Shown one piece after another: positions 52,302-63,613 of a stretch of DNA of 64,000 nucleotides. The translations under genes were made by a program, and so were the position numbers. Within the stretch, counting starts at the first letter, position 1, and each line of letters opens with the position of its first letter. The notes beneath the pieces were generated by a model. The model saw nothing but the letters and a program-made list of their open reading frames with translations, was not told the origin of the DNA and did not search any database. Where the stretch lies: contig NZ_JAUYWA010000007.1 of the NCBI RefSeq assembly GCF_030689025.1, positions 1 to 64,000 on the forward strand, read 5' to 3'. This stretch comes from Oceanobacter sp. 1_MG-2023. GTDB lineage: Bacteria > Pseudomonadota > Gammaproteobacteria > Pseudomonadales > Oceanobacteraceae.

Positions 52302-52365
52302 GTTTGAGGTCTACACTGCCGAGAACGGAAAGAGGATGTGATGGTACTCTAACCGAGCACCTTCT

Positions 52366-52383
52366 ATACTTAAAAAGAATATT
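52366..52383 (+). promoter_or_regulatory. Candidate CysB-type element between the exporter and cysB
   Basis: ATACTTAAAAAGAATATT agrees at 16 of 18 positions with the element at 54362-54379 near cysH. It lies 38 bases before the cysB start in the divergent promoter region. A TTATAA follows at 52395-52400, as a TTATAA also follows the other copy. Confidence 0.45.
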
Positions 52384-52400
52384 TGATTATATTTTTATAA

Positions 52401-53396
<996 letters not shown>

Positions 53397-53556
53397 CCGT
53401 AGCCGGTAGGGGTGACTTGCCGGGGTTGGCAAGTTGTCTGGCAGGCAAGCCGTTTACACCGTTACAGCATCGATGCACTGAGGCACTGAGGCTGTAATCG
53501 CGGGGTAGCGCATGGGGGCCAGGCCCTGATGGAACTGGCAACCGCAGTGCGCAAGC

Positions 53557-53572
53557 CTCCGCCTGGGCGGAG
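53557..53572. terminator. GC-rich hairpin between convergent cysB and cysH
   Basis: CTCCGCC and GGCGGAG pair closely (7 bp; the 2-base spacer means the loop must open slightly) just past the cysH stop. No T-run is seen on the cysH strand, so it is a weak candidate. Confidence 0.4.
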
Positions 53573-53577
53573 AGTCG

Positions 53578-54297
53578 TTATCCCTTGCTGATGATATTGG
53601 CGCTGTGCAGGCCACATTCCTTATGGGTTTCTTCTTCCCACCACCAGCGACCTTCCCGCTCGTGCTGGTTGGGTAATACCGGGCGTGTACAGGGCTGGCA
53701 GCCGATACTGACAAAACCACGGCTATGCAGCGGGTTGTATGGCACATCAAACATCTTGATGTATTCCCACACTTGCGCGGATGTCCAGTGGGTTAGCGGG
53801 TTGTACTTGATTAATTCCCCCTGGCGACCGGGTGATGCATCAACCTCGATCATTTCGATATTGCTGCGAGTACCGGGGCTCTGGTCACGGCGTTGGCCGG
53901 TGATCCAGGCATCCAGGGTGGCCAGTTTGTTTTTTAACGGCTGGATTTTACGAATCCCGCAACACTCTTTATGGCCGTCTTCGAAAAAACTGAACATGCC
54001 CTTGTCGGAGGTAAACTCCTGCAGGGCCTGCTGGTCCGGCGTTTGTACCTGGATCTTGATGCCATAGTGCTTGCGTACGGCTTCGATAAATTCATAGGTT
54101 TCAGGGTGCAGGCGGCCGGTGTCGAGAGTGAATACCTGAACATCCCGGCGAAGCTTGACGGCCATATCGATCAGCACCACATCCTCGGCACCACTGAACG
54201 ACACGGCAATGGCGTCGTGCTGTTCAAGGGCGTAGCGAATCAGGTCTTTGGGGCGCTGGCTAGCATACTCTGCATTAAGTTGGGTGAAGTCTGTCAT
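53578..54297 (-). CDS. cysH: Assimilatory adenylylsulfate (APS) reductase, Fe-S type
   Basis: 239 residues. It reduces activated sulfate to sulfite. The nucleotide-binding [10 protein letters not shown] is at 33-42. Cys 112/113 (ECCGIRK) and Cys 200/203 (CQPC) make the two Cys pairs that hold the 4Fe-4S cluster in the APS-using enzymes, and Cys 228 in KECGLH is the catalytic residue. E. coli-type PAPS reductases lack the paired cysteines, so the Pseudomonas-type APS substrate is favoured. The gene is convergent with cysB and divergent from thrH. Confidence 0.93.
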   Translation of the reverse strand: MTDFTQLNAEYASQRPKDLIRYALEQHDAIAVSFSGAEDVVLIDMAVKLRRDVQVFTLDTGRLHPETYEFIEAVRKHYGIKIQVQTPDQQALQEFTSDKGMFSFFEDGHKECCGIRKIQPLKNKLATLDAWITGQRRDQSPGTRSNIEMIEVDASPGRQGELIKYNPLTHWTSAQVWEYIKMFDVPYNPLHSRGFVSIGCQPCTRPVLPNQHEREGRWWWEEETHKECGLHSANIISKG

Positions 54298-54361
54298 CTG
54301 GCTGAACCGCTAATTACTGGAAGTTTGGTTAAATGGTAGCACGCCACTTTTAGGTCAAAAA

Positions 54362-54379
54362 ATACTAATAAAGAATATT
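54362..54379 (-). promoter_or_regulatory. Candidate CysB-type element upstream of cysH
   Basis: ATACTAATAAAGAATATT (read on the plus strand), 65 bases upstream of the cysH start, matches the element before cysB at 16 of 18 positions. TTATAA follows at 54395-54400. The remaining gap to 54642 has no gene. Confidence 0.45.
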
Positions 54380-54642
54380 GTTATTTCATTATGGTTATAA
54401 AGTCAGTGTTTTTAAGCTGCGCGCCGTTCAGGCTCAATACCATCAGCTGGCGGTAGCGTGGCGTGCTGGTAATCATTTAACCAGAAGGAGTTCTGTTATT
54501 TTGTCCTTGCTCTTAAAAGCTAACAGATCGTTGTTGAACCTTAAACCTCCGTTCCCCCCGGCGGTTGTGTTATAGCAGGCAACTGGCTAGAGTACGGCGG
54601 CTGAAAATACCCCGAAAAACTTCCTCGAATCGCGGAGATATC

Positions 54643-55260
54643 ATGGAAATCGCATGTTTGGACCTTGAAGGTGTTCTGGTTCCTGAAATCTGGATTGAAT
54701 TTGCCAATAAAACCGGGATTGAGGCGCTTAAAGCCACAACCCGTGATATTCCTGACTACGACGTGCTGATGCAGCAACGTTTGGGTTTATTGAAACAGCA
54801 TGGTTTGAAAATCCAGGATATTCAGGACGTGATAGCGACCCTGTCGCCACTGGAAGGGGCTGCGGAGTTTGTTGACTGGCTGCGTGAGCGTTTTCAGGTA
54901 ATTATTCTGTCCGATACGTTTTATGAGTTTTCCCAGCCATTAATGCGTCAGCTGGGTTTTCCAACGCTGTTTTGCCACCGCCTGATTACGGACGAAGCCG
55001 GTAACGTTGTGGATTATAAATTGCGTCAGGCCGATCCCAAGCGGCAATCGATCCGGGCTTTGCAAACCATCTACTACCGCACCATTGCGGCCGGTGACTC
55101 CTACAACGACACCACCATGCTGGCTGAAGCCGACGCTGGCATTCTGTTTCATGCACCGCAAAATGTGATTGACGAATTTCCGCAATTTCCAGCAGTGCAT
55201 ACGTATGACGATTTGAAAAAGGCGTTTATCAAAGCCAGTAATCGTGAACTAAGTCTCTGA
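54643..55260 (+). CDS. thrH: Phosphoserine phosphatase / homoserine phosphotransferase ThrH
   Basis: 205 residues of the HAD superfamily, closely resembling P. aeruginosa ThrH, which dephosphorylates phosphoserine and can move the phosphate to homoserine. HAD motif I is LDLEGVLVPE with the nucleophile Asp, motif II is ILSDTFYEF, and motif III is GDSYNDTTML. The ATG at 54643 has GGAG upstream and starts MEIACLDLEGV as in the family; the 26 extra codons upstream are not needed. It links serine and threonine synthesis, next to the cysteine genes that use serine. Confidence 0.94.
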   Translation: MEIACLDLEGVLVPEIWIEFANKTGIEALKATTRDIPDYDVLMQQRLGLLKQHGLKIQDIQDVIATLSPLEGAAEFVDWLRERFQVIILSDTFYEFSQPLMRQLGFPTLFCHRLITDEAGNVVDYKLRQADPKRQSIRALQTIYYRTIAAGDSYNDTTMLAEADAGILFHAPQNVIDEFPQFPAVHTYDDLKKAFIKASNRELSL

Positions 55261-55702
55261 TCCTGATGTGATTTAATGCATGCATGGTCAAGTATTGTAT
55301 TTGATGTCATGTATCCACTGTAATACGTATTGAGCGATTGGCGGATTGTCCGTCAATCGTTCATCGGTTTTGTCGTAATGGGCGGTAAGGGTGTGCTGAA
55401 TAGCCAATACATCTTTTTAGGTCAGCCAAAACAGTGTAATTTGACGACGACATTCATGGGTAGGTACCGCTGACAGCCAGAATGACAATTAAATCGGGAA
55501 GTTATTACAGTCGCGACTATACTAGGCGTTCGTGACAGTGTGTTTTTTAAGAAAGCTACGTTATTCAAGATAAAATCTGGTTGGATGTCGTTTTTGCCAT
55601 GGTGGCCAGAGCATCTTCAGGGATTTTCCAGTACTTGTAATTCCTTTGCTGATAAGTGATAAACGGGTTCTGAATATGTATCAGCAATGGCTGATTTTAA
55701 GT
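55261..55702. promoter_or_regulatory. Intergenic region before the low-complexity exported protein
   Basis: About 440 bases with no supported gene. A TATACT near 55517 could be a -10 box. Reading frames here are short and lack ribosome binding sites. Confidence 0.4.
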
Positions 55703-57547
55703 ATGACCAACAGGCAATGGCGGGAGAATCCAGTCAGGAACTCCAAGAGAGAAACTGTCAGATGGTTGCTGGCATTTGTGCTGTGTGGGCTTGCCCCAAC
55801 CGTTCTGGCTGACAACGTGGTGATTTCCACCGGGCAATCGCATCTGGAAGATCACAAAACCTACGATCAGACTCCAATGACCTCTTCCGGCAGCAGTACG
55901 GTGACGCAGCATTCGTCAAGCGCCGGTCAATCGTCTGCTGCCAGCCGTTCTCCGGTAATCCGCTCCGCCGCCAAGGCGCCGGCCGCTGCGCCGGTCAAAA
56001 CAACAAAACCGGTCGCCAAAGAAAAGAACACCACGACCACGACGGTCACCTCGACTCCCAAAACAGCAACTGCCAGCAACCTGCCAGCCGCTGCGGTAAG
56101 AATCGAAGAACAACGCCGCAGCAGTTTTGCTTTGCCGGTTCCTTCGCAGGAGCTGACAGGGGTTGCCCGTACTGAAACGGCCGCCACCCCCAGTGGTCAT
56201 GGTGAAGGGCAAGAGCATGGTAGCAGTGCCGCTGTTGCAGAAGACGAGTTGATGGAAATTCTCGCTGGCAGCGTAGAAGTCGGTGCCGGGAGTGATAGCT
56301 CGCCAGAAATCACCCAGCAGGTAGTTAATCCCCCAGCGGTCAGTGCTCAGGTGGTCAGTCCGCAAATGACCAGTCAACAAATGACCAGTCCGCAAATGGC
56401 AGTGCCACAGGAAGTTGTTCCTCATGTGGCGGAAATACAGCAACACAGTGCCCCGGTAATCAAGCTGCTACCGGCGGATCAGGTCAATCAGTTACAGTCC
56501 CGGCGGCGGGTTCAGCCCCAAGAAGCTGCCGGTATGGTGGAGGTGCCGGCGGCAAATCATAGTGGGCGCGTCGTGGTCAAGGAGGAAGTGAATTACCGGC
56601 CACCGGCTGAAGTAACGTATTTGCCTCCGCAACCACTGGAAGCAGACCGCCATCTAGGTGCTGCTGATACCACTCGATCATCCGTTCCTGCGGCCAGGGT
56701 ATCTCCGGGTTATACCCGTTCCAATGTGGTTGAGGTCGCGCCAATGCCGACGTCTGAACTGGTTTCCAGAAACAGCTCCGGCAGTACCGGAGTGTCACAC
56801 CGTCAAGGTGTAAAGAATATTGGTTCCCGCTCCCGGTCGGTTAGTAGCAATACAACCCAAGGGTACACCCGGTCAGAAATTATCGAAGTGGTGCCGATTC
56901 CTGCTTCGGCACTGGTTTCCAAAAAGACGGTTCGGGATACCGGGACAGTCCAGCGCTCAGTCCCGGCTTATGTGGCCCCCAAGGCATCGTCTGGCAAGAG
57001 TGTGGCTGGTGTGAGCAGCTCTAAAACCCTTGCCACCAAACCTGCGGTGACCAGTCAGCGGGCATTGCCAACGCCGTCCAGCAGTCTGACGCTGAACAAA
57101 ACAAAGCCGGTGGTCAAGTCGCCTGCGGTGAATCAGGCAGCGACGTCATCGGTCAAGACCACCAAAAAAGTGCCGGCAGACTTTCCGCGCTGGAATGCCA
57201 ATCGTGATCTGAATAATCCCGATGCCGAACCTGCGGCGACAACAACCAGTAAAGCCAGGAAAACACCAGCGGCTGCACCCCCTGCCAAGTCACAAGACGA
57301 GGCCAAGGATGAGTCCGCTGTTGTGGCCAAGGCGGTAACCGTGGTCGAACCGAGGGAGCCGGCCAAAGCGGCGGCACCAGCGAAGTCGACCACACCAATC
57401 CGGTCAGTCAAGCCAGCCAAAACAACGGCAGCCAAAAAATCGTCGACCACCAGCACCGGTACGACCGTGATCAGCAAGCAGGATGCGGTAATGAACATCA
57501 AGACGCGTGAAAGTGGTGGGCAGGTAATATACCGGATCGATCAGTAG
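55703..57547 (+). CDS. Exported low-complexity Ser/Thr/Pro/Ala-rich protein
   Basis: About 614 residues from the ATG at 55703. A basic start and a hydrophobic run (VRWLLAFVLCGLAPTVLAD) form a signal peptide with a likely ALAD or VLAD cut site. The rest is low-complexity, rich in Ser, Thr, Pro, Ala, Val and Lys, with no domain I recognise. Two 21-residue imperfect repeats (GYTRSNVVEVAPMPTSELV and GYTRSEIIEVVPIPASALV) and short MTSPQM/MTSQQM repeats occur. Such composition suits a flexible periplasmic or cell-surface spacer. Starts at 55676 (ATG) or 55646 (TTG) are possible. Confidence 0.62.
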   Translation: MTNRQWRENPVRNSKRETVRWLLAFVLCGLAPTVLADNVVISTGQSHLEDHKTYDQTPMTSSGSSTVTQHSSSAGQSSAASRSPVIRSAAKAPAAAPVKTTKPVAKEKNTTTTTVTSTPKTATASNLPAAAVRIEEQRRSSFALPVPSQELTGVARTETAATPSGHGEGQEHGSSAAVAEDELMEILAGSVEVGAGSDSSPEITQQVVNPPAVSAQVVSPQMTSQQMTSPQMAVPQEVVPHVAEIQQHSAPVIKLLPADQVNQLQSRRRVQPQEAAGMVEVPAANHSGRVVVKEEVNYRPPAEVTYLPPQPLEADRHLGAADTTRSSVPAARVSPGYTRSNVVEVAPMPTSELVSRNSSGSTGVSHRQGVKNIGSRSRSVSSNTTQGYTRSEIIEVVPIPASALVSKKTVRDTGTVQRSVPAYVAPKASSGKSVAGVSSSKTLATKPAVTSQRALPTPSSSLTLNKTKPVVKSPAVNQAATSSVKTTKKVPADFPRWNANRDLNNPDAEPAATTTSKARKTPAAAPPAKSQDEAKDESAVVAKAVTVVEPREPAKAAAPAKSTTPIRSVKPAKTTAAKKSSTTSTGTTVISKQDAVMNIKTRESGGQVIYRIDQ

Positions 57548-57588
57548 CCATGGCTGATGACCGGTCTGGTTGGCTCTGAACGATGATG

Positions 57589-58962
57589 TCAGCCGATGAT
57601 ATCCAGCAGCGCCTGAACCTTGCTGTATAACTCGTCGTATTCCCCTGTTGCGGTAGAATCCTTGACCACGCCGCCACCGGCCCAGCATTCTGCCCCCGTT
57701 GTGGTCGCCACGACCGAGCGGATCAGAATATTGAAATCAGTTTCCCCCTGATCACTGAAGTAACCAAAAGAACCGCAGTACAGGCCACGGCTATCGGGTT
57801 CCAGTTCCTGGATGATTTCCAGTGCCCGTTTTTTGGGTGCGCCAGTGATCGAGCCACCAGGAAAAGCACTTAATACAGCCTGCAACGGTGAAATATCCGC
57901 TTTCAGCTGTGCCTGAATGGTGCTGACCATATGGTGGACATTGGCATGGGATTCAATATCAAACAGCTTGTCGACCTGAACACTGCCGGTGCGCGCGGAT
58001 TGCCCCAGATCATTACGTAACAGATCCACAATCATCAGGTTTTCCGCCTGATTTTTTTGACTGTCGGCCAGCCACTGGCGATTGGCCTGGTCTTCGCTGG
58101 CGGTTTTCCCCCGGGGGGCGGTGCCCTTGATCGGGCTGGTGGTCATCTGGCGTTGACGGATACGCATAAAACGCTCCGGACTGACACTGAACAGCGTCAG
58201 GCACTGGCTCCGGAAATAGCAAGAAAACGGCGCATCAAAATGCTCCAGCAATCCGGCTGGTGCCGCATCGGTCAGATCGTTTTGACAGCGAAAAGGCATG
58301 GTCAGATTCACCTGATACACATCACCGGAAAGGATGTAATCCTGCACCTGATTGAATGCCTGTTCATACTCGCGGGCATTCCAGCGGGCTTGCCAAGCGG
58401 GTTTGTCTGGTTGTTGGAGCTGAAGAGCGGTGTCGTGAGTATCTTGTTGCTCAAGCGCTTGCTGTAACTGCGTAATCAGCTTGTGACGGTATTGGTCAGT
58501 CAGAGGCTGTGGGCTGCGAAGGGTGACGGTGTCTGCGTTGAAGTCGAGTAGCAGGCTATGGGGATAATAATGAAATTCTGCCAGCGGTGGTTGTGCCGGT
58601 GTCGACTGAGTCGCCGATGGCTGCATGCCCGCTACCGTCTGATGGCAGGCATCAAAGGAGAAATACCCCATCCAGCCACTGATAAAACCACTGTTGTCGG
58701 AACGGTCCGTCGGGTTTGTTGATGGCGTTTGCCCTGTTTCCAGAATACGTTGCAGTTGCTGCCATTGTGATGCACTGCGAGCCGACAGGGTGCGGCTCGG
58801 AGCCCAGGCCAGTACGGCCCAGCGTTGAGAGTGCGACTGGCCACTGCTGCCGCTGTACAATAAGGCAGCCCCGGGGAGTTGATGGCAGCAGAACAAGAGT
58901 GATCGGGCTGAAAAGGGCAGTCCGGTGGCGTGAGATGCGGCCGGTATGGGCGTGCTGGACAT
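57589..58962 (-). CDS. pabB: Aminodeoxychorismate synthase component I
   Basis: 457 residues of the chorismate-binding family. With PabA it makes 4-amino-4-deoxychorismate on the way to folate. The PIKGTAPRG motif, with Lys where anthranilate synthases have Ala, separates PabB from TrpE. Other marks are NLMIVDLLRNDLGQ, FPGGSITGAPKKRALEII, GLYCGSFGYF and the GGGVVKDSTATGEYDEL end. It lies in the same neighbourhood as thrH, as I recall it does in Pseudomonas. Confidence 0.93.
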   Translation of the reverse strand: MSSTPIPAASHATGLPFSARSLLFCCHQLPGAALLYSGSSGQSHSQRWAVLAWAPSRTLSARSASQWQQLQRILETGQTPSTNPTDRSDNSGFISGWMGYFSFDACHQTVAGMQPSATQSTPAQPPLAEFHYYPHSLLLDFNADTVTLRSPQPLTDQYRHKLITQLQQALEQQDTHDTALQLQQPDKPAWQARWNAREYEQAFNQVQDYILSGDVYQVNLTMPFRCQNDLTDAAPAGLLEHFDAPFSCYFRSQCLTLFSVSPERFMRIRQRQMTTSPIKGTAPRGKTASEDQANRQWLADSQKNQAENLMIVDLLRNDLGQSARTGSVQVDKLFDIESHANVHHMVSTIQAQLKADISPLQAVLSAFPGGSITGAPKKRALEIIQELEPDSRGLYCGSFGYFSDQGETDFNILIRSVVATTTGAECWAGGGVVKDSTATGEYDELYSKVQALLDIIG

Positions 58963-59150
58963 GAGAGCGAAGGATTCCCGATCGGTCGGTGGATAAAATA
59001 GCGGCGTATTATCCGGCGCATGGTGTCCGATTCACAACCCCTGGCATTGCTATAACCTGCTGGTTAGACTGGCGCTGTCGTCTTTGGGCAGCCTTTGCCT
59101 GCCCGTCGAGCCCTTCTGAACCTATTATTCTGTCAGTTTTAAGGCTAATT

Positions 59151-60002
59151 GTGGAAAAGCACCCCGTTAATCTTCGTACCACCCGTGTTAATCAACATGC
59201 ACTGCTGTTGCAATCGACATCGCCATCAACATCTCAGGCCGGGCACCGGCGTCTGGTGTTGCTGCACGGTGCCGGTATCGCCGGGGAACTGACCTGGACG
59301 TATGTGGCTAATTATCTGGATGGTTGGAGTGAAATATTGATTCCGGATTTTGCCGGGATGGGCAAGTCGTCCTTTATCGATTGCGACAAGCCAACCATTA
59401 ACGATTATGCGCAACAAATTGAAGAATTGCTGACAGCGCTGGATTGGTGGGATACCGATCTGGTTGGGTATTCTTTTGGCGGTATGGTGGCGACAGAATT
59501 GGTCAAGCGGCATGCGTTTGGGTTGCTGTATTTGCTTGAACCGGCGCTATTGTCTGGTGACGATGCCGCTGGCCTGCAAGATAAAGAAGCGCGCTATGCG
59601 GCATTGGCGCAACGTTTCCGGCAAGGGGATGACGGCGCGTATCGGGATTTCCTCGATGTGGTGTCGCCCAATCGCCGACGTAATCCGACAGCAGATAAAG
59701 TAGCCATGAAGCGTTTGCAGGCCAATCGTCCGGGGTTGAGCCAGGCTCTGGGAGCCGTCAGTGAATCGCTGGGACGCCAACAGGCTTATTACCTCGACTG
59801 GACATCACCACTGCCGGGTATGAGTCTGGTGGGCGAATTGAGTGCCCCGGAGATGAAACAGCGGCAGTTACGGCTGGAGCAGCAAAGCAGCGACTGGATC
59901 GCCCAGGGGGTCGCCGGGGCGGACCACAGTCTGGTGTTTACTCATCCCAAGCAGGTGGCGCGGCTGATGAATGATCGTCTGGCGCTGGCGTTGTTGTCAT
60001 AG
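59151..60002 (+). CDS. Alpha/beta hydrolase
   Basis: 283 residues of the alpha/beta hydrolase fold. The oxyanion-hole strand is LVLLHGAGIAGELTW, the nucleophile elbow is GYSFGGM (Ser in the middle), and the late GADHSLVF supplies the His. The substrate is unknown. I start it at GTG 59151 with AAGG seven bases upstream; the frame is open back to 58989, but that part reads as low-quality protein overlapping the pabB promoter. It converges with the PEP synthase regulator gene. Confidence 0.8.
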   Translation: MEKHPVNLRTTRVNQHALLLQSTSPSTSQAGHRRLVLLHGAGIAGELTWTYVANYLDGWSEILIPDFAGMGKSSFIDCDKPTINDYAQQIEELLTALDWWDTDLVGYSFGGMVATELVKRHAFGLLYLLEPALLSGDDAAGLQDKEARYAALAQRFRQGDDGAYRDFLDVVSPNRRRNPTADKVAMKRLQANRPGLSQALGAVSESLGRQQAYYLDWTSPLPGMSLVGELSAPEMKQRQLRLEQQSSDWIAQGVAGADHSLVFTHPKQVARLMNDRLALALLS

Positions 60003-60061
60003 CGTAGCGGGTCAGACGTCATACCGGTTTGATCCGTCGCGCACCCTGAATGTCTTGTTCT

Positions 60062-60880
60062 TCAGGAACGTAGCTTCCGTTGCATGCCCGTCTTGGCCAG
60101 AATCCGGGTGGAAATTTCCTCGATCGACTTGTCCGTGGTGCTGATAAAGGGAATTTGTTCGCGCTGGTACAGGGTTTCGACCTCGTCCACTTCGTGATAA
60201 CACTGCTTCAGGGAAGAATAACGGCTGTTGGCGCGGCGCTCATTACGAATCACCGACAGACGATCAGGATCAATGGTCAATCCAAACAGCTTTTTGCGAT
60301 ACGGCTCAAGGCTTTTGGGGAGTCGTAAATCGGCCATGTCTTCTTCGGTCAGTGGGTAGTTGGCCGCCTTGATGCCATATTGCATCGCCAGATAAAGACA
60401 AGTAGGGGTTTTGCCGCAACGGGAAACCCCCACCAGAATCACATCGGCGGTTTTGTATTGGCGGGTACGGGCGCCGTCGTCGTTATCCAGTGCGAAGTTG
60501 ACGGCGTCGATGCGAGACAGGTAACTGGTGTTCTTGGCAGAGTGGGACATCCCCACGCTGTAGGAAGAATCTTCCCCTAGCGCCTGTTCCAATGGTTTCA
60601 GGAAAGCATCAAAGATATCGATCTTCAGGCCATTGGCGGTATCGATGACATGCTGGATGGACTTGTCGATGACGGTATCAAAAATAATCGCTGGCTGGCC
60701 GCTCTTGATTGCATCAGCATTAATCAGGGCAACCGCTTGTTCGGCTTTGACGATGCTGTCGATGTAGGGCAGGGTGACACACTCGAATTCAATCTTCTCA
60801 AATTGTGCCAGCAGGCTATTGCCCAGCATCTCGGCGGTGATGCCGGTGCCATCAGAAATAAAGTAGGCGTATCGCTTCAT
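60062..60880 (-). CDS. ppsR: PEP synthetase regulatory protein (kinase/pyrophosphorylase)
   Basis: 272 residues of the DUF299 family. It inactivates PEP synthase by ADP-dependent phosphorylation of a threonine and reactivates it by Pi-dependent dephosphorylation. The N-terminal [14 protein letters not shown] and the P-loop GVSRCGKT (151-158) are family-typical. The gene is divergent from ppsA, the gene of its target, which is the usual arrangement. Confidence 0.94.
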   Translation of the reverse strand: MKRYAYFISDGTGITAEMLGNSLLAQFEKIEFECVTLPYIDSIVKAEQAVALINADAIKSGQPAIIFDTVIDKSIQHVIDTANGLKIDIFDAFLKPLEQALGEDSSYSVGMSHSAKNTSYLSRIDAVNFALDNDDGARTRQYKTADVILVGVSRCGKTPTCLYLAMQYGIKAANYPLTEEDMADLRLPKSLEPYRKKLFGLTIDPDRLSVIRNERRANSRYSSLKQCYHEVDEVETLYQREQIPFISTTDKSIEEISTRILAKTGMQRKLRS

Positions 60881-61163
60881 ATGGAAATTTGTTCTACCTG
60901 CACTTAGTATTACGCGCGCTTGCTACGGCCCGATTTGAGTCACTGAGTATACGAATAACCGCAGACGATGATCTGCATCAGTAGACTGTTATGATAATGA
61001 ACCATATCGGTACGCTGGATGGTCCGGAAGCAGCATAAAAAGGGTTATCTGAACCCGTAATCACCGAAACCCAAAAACGGTGTTCTTACCGTCGAGGTCA
61101 CCACTGGTGGCGTCGATGAGTTCAGCAGGCTCATAAAGCACGCGATGGTACAGGAGAACAACA
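60881..61163. promoter_or_regulatory. Divergent promoter region of ppsR and ppsA
   Basis: About 280 bases. It holds small inverted repeats (GCAGA/TCTGC around 60961-60977 and CACCG/CGGTG around 61062-61082) and no gene. AGGAG at 61152-61156 is the ppsA ribosome binding site. Confidence 0.4.
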
Positions 61164-63533
61164 TTGACTGACTATGTACTTTGGTTTGATCAGGTAGGTA
61201 TGGCAGATGTGGACCGGGTTGGTGGCAAAAATGCCTCGCTCGGAGAAATGATCAGCCACCTGGCCAGTTCTGGCGTTACCGTGCCGGGTGGTTTTGCCAC
61301 CAGTGCCGACGCCTATCGGGAATTTCTTTCCTATCAGGGACTGGATGATCGTATCAATGCCGCATTGTCCGATCTGGATGTGGATGATGTACGGGCACTG
61401 GCAGAAACCGGTGCTGCCATTCGTAGCTGGATTCTGGCGGCGCCGTTACCACCGGCGCTGGAGTCTGCTATCCGGACAGCGTACGACACGCTGCAAGGCG
61501 ATAATGACCAGATAGCGGCTGCAGTGCGCTCGTCGGCCACAGCAGAAGACCTGCCAGACGCCTCCTTTGCTGGTCAGCAGGAAACCCATCTGAATATCGT
61601 GGGGATTGATAACGTTCTGCATGCGGTTCGGGATGTCTTTGCCTCATTGTTTAATGACCGGGCGATTGCCTACCGGGTACATCAGGGCTTTGATCACAGC
61701 GCGATTGCCCTGTCGGCCGGTGTGCAGCGCATGGTGCGCAGCGAGACCGCCAGCAGTGGTGTGATGTTCTCGATTGATACCGAGTCCGGTTTTGATCAGG
61801 TGGTGTTTATTACTGCATCATACGGCCTCGGTGAAACCGTGGTGCAAGGGGCAGTAAACCCGGATGAGTTCTACATCCACAAGCACAATCTGCGTGAAGG
61901 CCGTCCCTCTATATTACGTCGCAATCTCGGTGCCAAAGCCATCAAGATGGTATACAACGCTTCGGCCAGTGTTGGCCAGTCAGTTGAAACCTTGCGGGTG
62001 GATCGTGAGTTGCGGCAGCAGTTTTCCATTACCGATACCGAAGCCGAAGCACTGGCACGCATGGCGCTGACCATCGAAGAGCACTATGGCCGGCCGATGG
62101 ATATCGAATGGGCCAAGGATGGGGATGACGGCAAGTTGTACGTGGTGCAGGCGCGACCGGAAACGGTCAAGAGCCGCACCAGCAAAACCGTGATGGAGCG
62201 CTACCTGCTGAAAGAAACCGGCACGGTGCTGGCCGAAGGACGCAGTATTGGCCACCGGATTGGCTCCGGGCCGGTTCGGGTCCTGAACGATATCGACGAT
62301 ATGGATCAGATCCGGGAAGGGGATGTACTGGTTGCCGATATGACCGACCCGGATTGGGAACCGATCATGAAACGCTCGTCAGCCATTGTTACCAACCGGG
62401 GTGGGCGGACTTGCCATGCCGCGATTATTGCGCGTGAACTGGGCATTCCGGCGGTGGTCGGTTGTGAAGACGCTACCGAGCGACTGAAAGATGGCCAGCC
62501 GGTCACGGTATCCTGTGCCGAGGGTGATACAGGTTATGTTTACGATGGCGCACTGGATTTTGATATCCGCACCAACAGCGTGGACTCAATGCCGGAGCTG
62601 CCGTTCAAAATCATGATGAACGTAGGCAATCCCGACCGGGCCTTTGATTTCCAGGAGCTGCCAAACGCCGGGGTTGGTCTGGCGCGGCTGGAATTTATTA
62701 TCAATCGCATGATCGGTGTGCACCCCAAGGCCTTGCTGAATTTCGACAACCTGCCCGAAGACCTCAAGCCTACGGTACAACGCCGTTTTGCCGGCTATCC
62801 GGGGCCGGTCGACTTTTACGTCGAAAAGCTGGTGGAAGGGATTTCAACACTGGCCGCCGCGTTCTGGCCCAAGCGGGTAATCGTGCGCTTGTCAGACTTC
62901 AAATCAAACGAGTACGCCAACCTGATTGGTGGCCGTTTGTACGAGCCGGAAGAAGAAAACCCGATGCTGGGCTTCCGTGGCGCTTCCCGTTATATCTCGA
63001 AAAATTTCCGCGATTGTTTTGAGCTGGAATGCCGGGCCATGCACAAGGTGCGGGATGAGATGGGCTTTACCAATGTCGAGATCATGGTGCCCTTTGTACG
63101 CACCCCTGGTGAAGCGGAGCAAGTCGTTAACTTGTTGAAAGACAACGGCCTGGAGCGCGGCAAGAACGGCCTCAAGCTGATTATGATGTGTGAGCTGCCG
63201 GCCAATGCCATTCTCGCCGACGAGTTTTTACAGCACTTTGATGGTTTCTCGATCGGTTCCAATGATTTGACCCAGCTGACACTCGGACTGGATCGGGATT
63301 CCGGTATTATTGCCCATCTGTTTGATGAGCGTAATCCGGCGATCAAGGTGCTGCTGGAAAAGGCCATTCAGGCATGTAAACGACAAGGTAAATACGTGGG
63401 TATTTGTGGCCAGGGGCCATCAGATCATCCGGATTTTGCCCGCTGGTTGATGGAACATGGCATCGACAGCGTGTCGTTGAACCCGGACTCTGTTATGGAT
63501 ACCTGGTTCTTCCTCGCGGACAAGTCACATTAA
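61164..63533 (+). CDS. ppsA: Phosphoenolpyruvate synthase
   Basis: 789 residues. It makes PEP from pyruvate with ATP, the entry to gluconeogenesis from pyruvate or lactate. The N-terminal ATP-grasp domain contains [30 protein letters not shown] and [16 protein letters not shown]. The swivelling domain has the phospho-accepting His 418 in [16 protein letters not shown], with the Thr (preceding Cys) that is the regulatory phosphorylation site in the family. The C-terminal PEP-binding barrel contains [14 protein letters not shown] and the [11 protein letters not shown] end. The start is a TTG with AGGAG seven bases upstream; no ATG would preserve the N-terminus. Confidence 0.95.
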   Translation: MTDYVLWFDQVGMADVDRVGGKNASLGEMISHLASSGVTVPGGFATSADAYREFLSYQGLDDRINAALSDLDVDDVRALAETGAAIRSWILAAPLPPALESAIRTAYDTLQGDNDQIAAAVRSSATAEDLPDASFAGQQETHLNIVGIDNVLHAVRDVFASLFNDRAIAYRVHQGFDHSAIALSAGVQRMVRSETASSGVMFSIDTESGFDQVVFITASYGLGETVVQGAVNPDEFYIHKHNLREGRPSILRRNLGAKAIKMVYNASASVGQSVETLRVDRELRQQFSITDTEAEALARMALTIEEHYGRPMDIEWAKDGDDGKLYVVQARPETVKSRTSKTVMERYLLKETGTVLAEGRSIGHRIGSGPVRVLNDIDDMDQIREGDVLVADMTDPDWEPIMKRSSAIVTNRGGRTCHAAIIARELGIPAVVGCEDATERLKDGQPVTVSCAEGDTGYVYDGALDFDIRTNSVDSMPELPFKIMMNVGNPDRAFDFQELPNAGVGLARLEFIINRMIGVHPKALLNFDNLPEDLKPTVQRRFAGYPGPVDFYVEKLVEGISTLAAAFWPKRVIVRLSDFKSNEYANLIGGRLYEPEEENPMLGFRGASRYISKNFRDCFELECRAMHKVRDEMGFTNVEIMVPFVRTPGEAEQVVNLLKDNGLERGKNGLKLIMMCELPANAILADEFLQHFDGFSIGSNDLTQLTLGLDRDSGIIAHLFDERNPAIKVLLEKAIQACKRQGKYVGICGQGPSDHPDFARWLMEHGIDSVSLNPDSVMDTWFFLADKSH

Positions 63534-63613
63534 TGTCCAAACGGGCTGCCATTCTTATCTTACCGCAATGAGTACCCGATCGCTGGTGATCGGAGCTTTG
63601 GAGATATTCCCGC

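Noticed and set aside
58989-59150. N-terminal extension of the alpha/beta hydrolase
   Set aside because: The sequence before GTG 59151 does not resemble the family and a good ribosome binding site supports the shorter form.
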